NCBI GenBank assembly: GCA_013695175.1
Contig: JACDAZ010000055.1
Coordinates: forward strand, 1-7,438
Reading direction: 5' to 3'
Origin: Flavisolibacter sp.
GTDB lineage: Bacteria; Bacteroidota; Bacteroidia; Chitinophagales; Chitinophagaceae
Length of the DNA: 7,438 bases
The notes under the pieces were generated by a model, which saw only the letters and a program-made list of their open reading frames with translations, ran no database searches and was not told the DNA's origin. Below, piece after piece: positions 4,311-7,438 of the stretch (its first letter is position 1; every line of letters begins with the position of its first letter). The translations under genes and the position numbers were made by a program.

Positions 4311-6613
4311 AATGGATAACCTATAGCAAGATTGTATACTATATTTTCTTCTCTCCACTCACGTTTATTAAAACGAATATTATTTATGACCAATGGATTT
4401 TGTTCCCACGGTTTTCGTATAGGAAAAGCAACATCTAACCGTATAACAAACAGTTGAATATCTAACCTGAGACCTACACCTGCACCAATTGCCAGCTGAC
4501 TTAAAAACTTACTTGTGAATTTAGCACCCGGTCGCCCTGTCCAGCTATCATCATTGTATAACCAAACATTACCGGCATCAATAAACAGAGCGCCATATAA
4601 AGGACCAGAGATACGTGGTCGTAATTCTGTATTAACTTCAAATTTTATATCGCCGGTTTGATCTGGTATATAAAGAGCTGATATGCCGGTATCTCTATAT
4701 ATACCCGGGCCTACAGAGCGGCTTCTGAAGGCTCTTACGCTGTTGTTACCACCAACAAAAAATTGTTTAATAAATGGAAGTTCAATTGAGTTTCCATATG
4801 GTAAGCCAAATCCAAGTATAATACGATTGGCCCATCTATTATTCATTCCAATTCTTTGGTAATACCGGCCATCACCTTCCAGTTTAATATATTGCGAAAA
4901 GGCGGCATTAAATAATTTAGCTGTATCGCCACTTTTAATATCTGCACCCATTATTAATCCTGCGATATTTCCTGAAAGATCAACCAGTCCATTTACAAAA
5001 AATGATTTTGGTTGGATAACTGATGATACGAGATCATTGTAAGTAAACTGGTATGTTGACCCTAATATAAATTGTCTTTCAGTGGCTCTTGCTAATGTTG
5101 GAAAAATTAATAGAGTGTCTTTATAAGCTTGTGTAACATTTAAAGGTTGTACATATGTAATGCTGATGGGGAACAATTCATTATTTCTTCTTGGATTTTG
5201 CCTCCATATATAACCATATTGTCCTCTGAATGAATTAAGGGTGTATAATTTTCTTTTATTTAAAACATCATATCCTAACCGCAGTTGAGTACGTGGTGCA
5301 AATGCTCCCTGGTTACGTACGTCATAAAAAGGAACAAGAAATTTTGGAAGTGTGAGAGAGGCCTCTGCACCGGTTCTGTAAGTATTAAAACCTTGTAATG
5401 CTCCTGATCTTTGTATTTCAGAACCTACATACACATTAAATCTTAACTGCTCACCACCTCTAAAATTATTCCTGTTAAACCAGCTAAAAGTAACTTCTGA
5501 CCCTGTGAAATTATTTGTTTTTGTTGTTCCAGTAATTTCTGCTCTTAGTGTTCTTTTTGGTAAAGCTGTTAAATAATAATATGTATTTAACCTTGGCGTA
5601 TCTAACCATGTTGTTGGTTCAAACCTGTTTTTTACAAACTTGAACAAATTCATATTAATAAGGCGGTTCAGGGTTTGGTTATGATCTGCACGATTATACA
5701 CTTCTCCTTTATTAAACTGCATATTCCGGGCAATCATTCTTTGTTTGTACTTGTTGTCTTTATCAATAATATAATAATCCCGAAATAATATGGCATCAGC
5801 TTTATTGGTATCTATCCTGGCAGTTGCCAAATTATAATCTGCATAAATATATACATCATTAATAAGGTATATCTGCCTCGCAGAAGGTGGTATATCAGGC
5901 TTTATGGTTACATATAAATCCACCTGGTTTTCTCCGTTTGTACTGTCTGCTTTTATTAATAAATAATCAGGATTAAAATAATAAAACCCATGTTCTTTTA
6001 AATAGGCATCAATACGAACACGTTCGCCTTTTATAAGATCAAGATCGAAAGGAGCGCCAATTTTTAATAAAGTTTCATTTACAGTTTGGTTAATATGCCT
6101 TTCAAGGTCAGTACTGTCAGCAGGAAAAACAACTTTTGCAATCAAGTATTGTTCGCCTGTTGTTGCTTCGTATTCTGCTTTAGCTTTTTTCTTTTTTACA
6201 ATAGTATCCCCGGTTACTGAAGCATTAAAAAAACCTTTATTCTCTAAAAAAATCGTAAGGTTTTCAATATTATCATTCAAATTGACTTGCGATAAAAGTG
6301 CAGGTGGCTCACCCCATTGATCCCGTAATTTTCCAAAAAAAGAGCCGGGCTTAGCATTATAAAACAAATTATAGATCTGCAACTTGAACGGAATTCCTAA
6401 AAAACGGGAATTAGGTTTAGGTGCCGTTACGCCTTTTAAATCTTTACGAAGTGTTTTTTTTAAACGCTTGGATACAGATGAAGGTGCTTCTACATCAACA
6501 CTGGCACCGGTGTATAAAGCATCATTATCAGGAATATTTTTTGTTACGCTGCATGCAAATAAAAAAAAGCAGCAACAGGCTATAGTAGTTATATTATTTG
6601 CTTTCCTCAACAT
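4307..6613 (-). CDS. tamL: TamL: lipoprotein TamA-like Omp85 outer-membrane assembly protein
   Basis: A 768-residue Omp85-superfamily protein, the outer-membrane half of the translocation and assembly module. The N-terminus MLRKANNITT is followed by a hydrophobic, Cys-rich core and a lipobox LFAC, predicting lipidation at Cys21. A lipidated TamA variant called TamL is known from Bacteroidota. Residues ~75-355 fit three POTRA-like domains: around ENLTIFLENKGFF (117-129), around IDAYLKEHGFYY (201-212), and around NRLINMNLFKFV (316-327). The barrel covers ~356-768. It contains the loop-6 segment NNSVRAFRSR (623-632), followed by SVGPG, and ends in a terminal Phe (AIGYPF), as outer-membrane barrels do. 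The ATG at 6613 was chosen because it gives a proper lipoprotein signal; the frame is open to 6718, but the extra 35 residues would sit in front of the signal and lie wholly within the tamB reading frame. The start overlaps the tamB end by 20 bp, suggesting translational coupling. Confidence 0.92.
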   Translation of the reverse strand: MLRKANNITTIACCCFFLFACSVTKNIPDNDALYTGASVDVEAPSSVSKRLKKTLRKDLKGVTAPKPNSRFLGIPFKLQIYNLFYNAKPGSFFGKLRDQWGEPPALLSQVNLNDNIENLTIFLENKGFFNASVTGDTIVKKKKAKAEYEATTGEQYLIAKVVFPADSTDLERHINQTVNETLLKIGAPFDLDLIKGERVRIDAYLKEHGFYYFNPDYLLIKADSTNGENQVDLYVTIKPDIPPSARQIYLINDVYIYADYNLATARIDTNKADAILFRDYYIIDKDNKYKQRMIARNMQFNKGEVYNRADHNQTLNRLINMNLFKFVKNRFEPTTWLDTPRLNTYYYLTALPKRTLRAEITGTTKTNNFTGSEVTFSWFNRNNFRGGEQLRFNVYVGSEIQRSGALQGFNTYRTGAEASLTLPKFLVPFYDVRNQGAFAPRTQLRLGYDVLNKRKLYTLNSFRGQYGYIWRQNPRRNNELFPISITYVQPLNVTQAYKDTLLIFPTLARATERQFILGSTYQFTYNDLVSSVIQPKSFFVNGLVDLSGNIAGLIMGADIKSGDTAKLFNAAFSQYIKLEGDGRYYQRIGMNNRWANRIILGFGLPYGNSIELPFIKQFFVGGNNSVRAFRSRSVGPGIYRDTGISALYIPDQTGDIKFEVNTELRPRISGPLYGALFIDAGNVWLYNDDSWTGRPGAKFTSKFLSQLAIGAGVGLRLDIQLFVIRLDVAFPIRKPWEQNPLVINNIRFNKREWREENIVYNLAIGYPF

Positions 6614-7438
6614 TTTCTTTTCTATGTTTATTAGCTTCTTCCAATCCCTTAATGTTAGCTTTCTTTCTATTAAAAATTTCACTGAAACTATTGAAGTCGA
6701 CATTAATGCTAAATCCAATTCCGGTTTCTATAATATAACCCTGAATAACGCCTTCATATTCATTTCTTCTGTAGGCTCTCAGCATATACCTGCCATCCTT
6801 ACTTAATTTATAATTTACTGAAAGATCACCTATTATATTATTAGCGTTAGGATTAGCAGCAGGATTGCCACTCTGATCACCATCCAGGCCAAACTGCCTT
6901 CCTAATGTTACAGTAAGCCTGTCATTTAATAGTTGTTTACTTACCTGTACATTTAAATCAGTACGTGTTCTTCTTTCACCGGTTAAATAATCATCTGTAG
7001 ATTGAATTCCGAAATTGACATCTACGCCATGAATTAATCCGGCAGCCAATTGGTTTAACTGATCGGTTAAAATTCTGCTTACACTTTGACGTGCAAAATC
7101 AGAAGCACTGAATCCTTCTCCACTGCTTTGAAAAGGATTTTCCTGTATAAATCTCCCAAGTAGCAGCAATGCAAAAACCTGCTTATTTAATTCTGATGGT
7201 TCCTGCCTGAGTTGTTGCAATCTAATATCCACTATCTGTATCACAGATTGATCAACTACATAATTTCTATCGGGAAGTATAATATCAAAATCTATTTTGG
7301 GAGTCATTAACTCACCTGTCAGTTGAAGGTGTACTTCAAACGGAAGCTTTTGGAGAAAATAGGAATTTCTTAAAGCTATTTGAGAAGCCTGTAATTGATC
7401 CTGCACCAAATCCAGCGGTGCTGTATTGGCAACATAAA
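6594..7438 (-). CDS. tamB: TamB (DUF490) translocation and assembly module protein, C-terminal part only
   Basis: The reading frame is open to the right edge, so only the last 280 residues are seen; the full protein in this phylum usually exceeds 1,400 residues. TamB is an inner-membrane-anchored, beta-rich protein that spans the periplasm, shields hydrophobic ligands, and docks on the TamA/TamL barrel through its C-terminal domain. Numbering from the first complete codon (7434-7436), hallmarks are LTGELMTPKIDFDI (39-52), ELNKQVFALLLLGRF (82-96), the amphipathic LTDQLNQLAAGL (123-134), and VSKQLLNDRLTVTLG (165-179), the most conserved block of the family. Beta strands continue to ~250, and then a charged tail rich in Lys, Glu and Asn runs to the end. 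That tail goes beyond the usual terminal strand. The apparent start at 7409 is a TTG codon inside the gene, not a real start, because codons upstream read YVANTAPLD without a stop. tamL follows directly, overlapping by 20 bp. Confidence 0.9.
   Translation of the reverse strand, partial: YVANTAPLDLVQDQLQASQIALRNSYFLQKLPFEVHLQLTGELMTPKIDFDIILPDRNYVVDQSVIQIVDIRLQQLRQEPSELNKQVFALLLLGRFIQENPFQSSGEGFSASDFARQSVSRILTDQLNQLAAGLIHGVDVNFGIQSTDDYLTGERRTRTDLNVQVSKQLLNDRLTVTLGRQFGLDGDQSGNPAANPNANNIIGDLSVNYKLSKDGRYMLRAYRRNEYEGVIQGYIIETGIGFSINVDFNSFSEIFNRKKANIKGLEEANKHRKENVEESK

Noticed and set aside
6384..6806. Plus-strand 140-codon frame with a hydrophobic stretch, a possible small membrane protein.
   Set aside because: It is antisense to the tamB-tamL junction; the hydrophobic part is the complement of Lys/Glu/Asn-rich codons in the tamB tail. 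No start signal or family match supports it.
1..7438. Search by eye for CRISPR arrays, tRNA genes, insertion sequences, phage or defence genes.
   Set aside because: None seen. Coding sequence fills almost all of the window with housekeeping and envelope genes, and the only repeats are those at 1-112, which lack the spacer pattern of a CRISPR array.

Overview
The window looks like ordinary chromosome from a member of the Bacteroidota, most probably a Chitinophagaceae-like lineage. The evidence is the low-GC coding style, A-rich translation starts without Shine-Dalgarno sites, a perfect Bacteroidota -7 promoter box (TAnnTTTG) in front of one gene, an alpha-beta fused 2-oxoacid dehydrogenase E1, and a tamB-tamL pair in which the TamA-like porin is a lipoprotein. 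The lineage is inferred from gene style, not from a marker gene.

Layout. Positions 1-144 are non-coding and hold an imperfect tandem duplication of a ~45-bp unit built from AGTCAAA words in both orientations. The plus strand then carries rplY (ribosomal protein L25, long CTC form, 145-747), a strong intrinsic terminator (766-797), pth (peptidyl-tRNA hydrolase, 824-1405), an FAHD1-like fumarylacetoacetate hydrolase-family enzyme (1537-2148), and a fused E1 alpha/beta thiamine-diphosphate dehydrogenase (2250-4310). The E1 gene ends tail-to-tail with a minus-strand unit, and the two stop codons overlap by 4 bp. The minus strand reads tamB (3' end only, entering from the right edge; 7438-6594) and then tamL (6613-4307), overlapping by 20 bp.

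How the genes work together. rplY and pth are both translation genes, one for 5S rRNA binding in the ribosome and one for recycling peptidyl-tRNA. The terminator between them implies that pth is mostly transcribed separately. The FAH-family enzyme and the E1 both act in central 2-oxoacid metabolism, but each has its own spacer and candidate promoter, so an operon is not implied. tamB and tamL encode the two halves of the translocation and assembly module: TamB bridges the periplasm and TamL is the outer-membrane Omp85 barrel.

I did not find a previously undescribed system. All six proteins belong to recognisable families. The least explained element is the repeat block at 1-112. The other points worth checking are a variant diphosphate-binding motif in the E1, the stop-codon overlap, a possible structured leader before the FAH gene, and start-site corrections for pth, the FAH gene and tamL.
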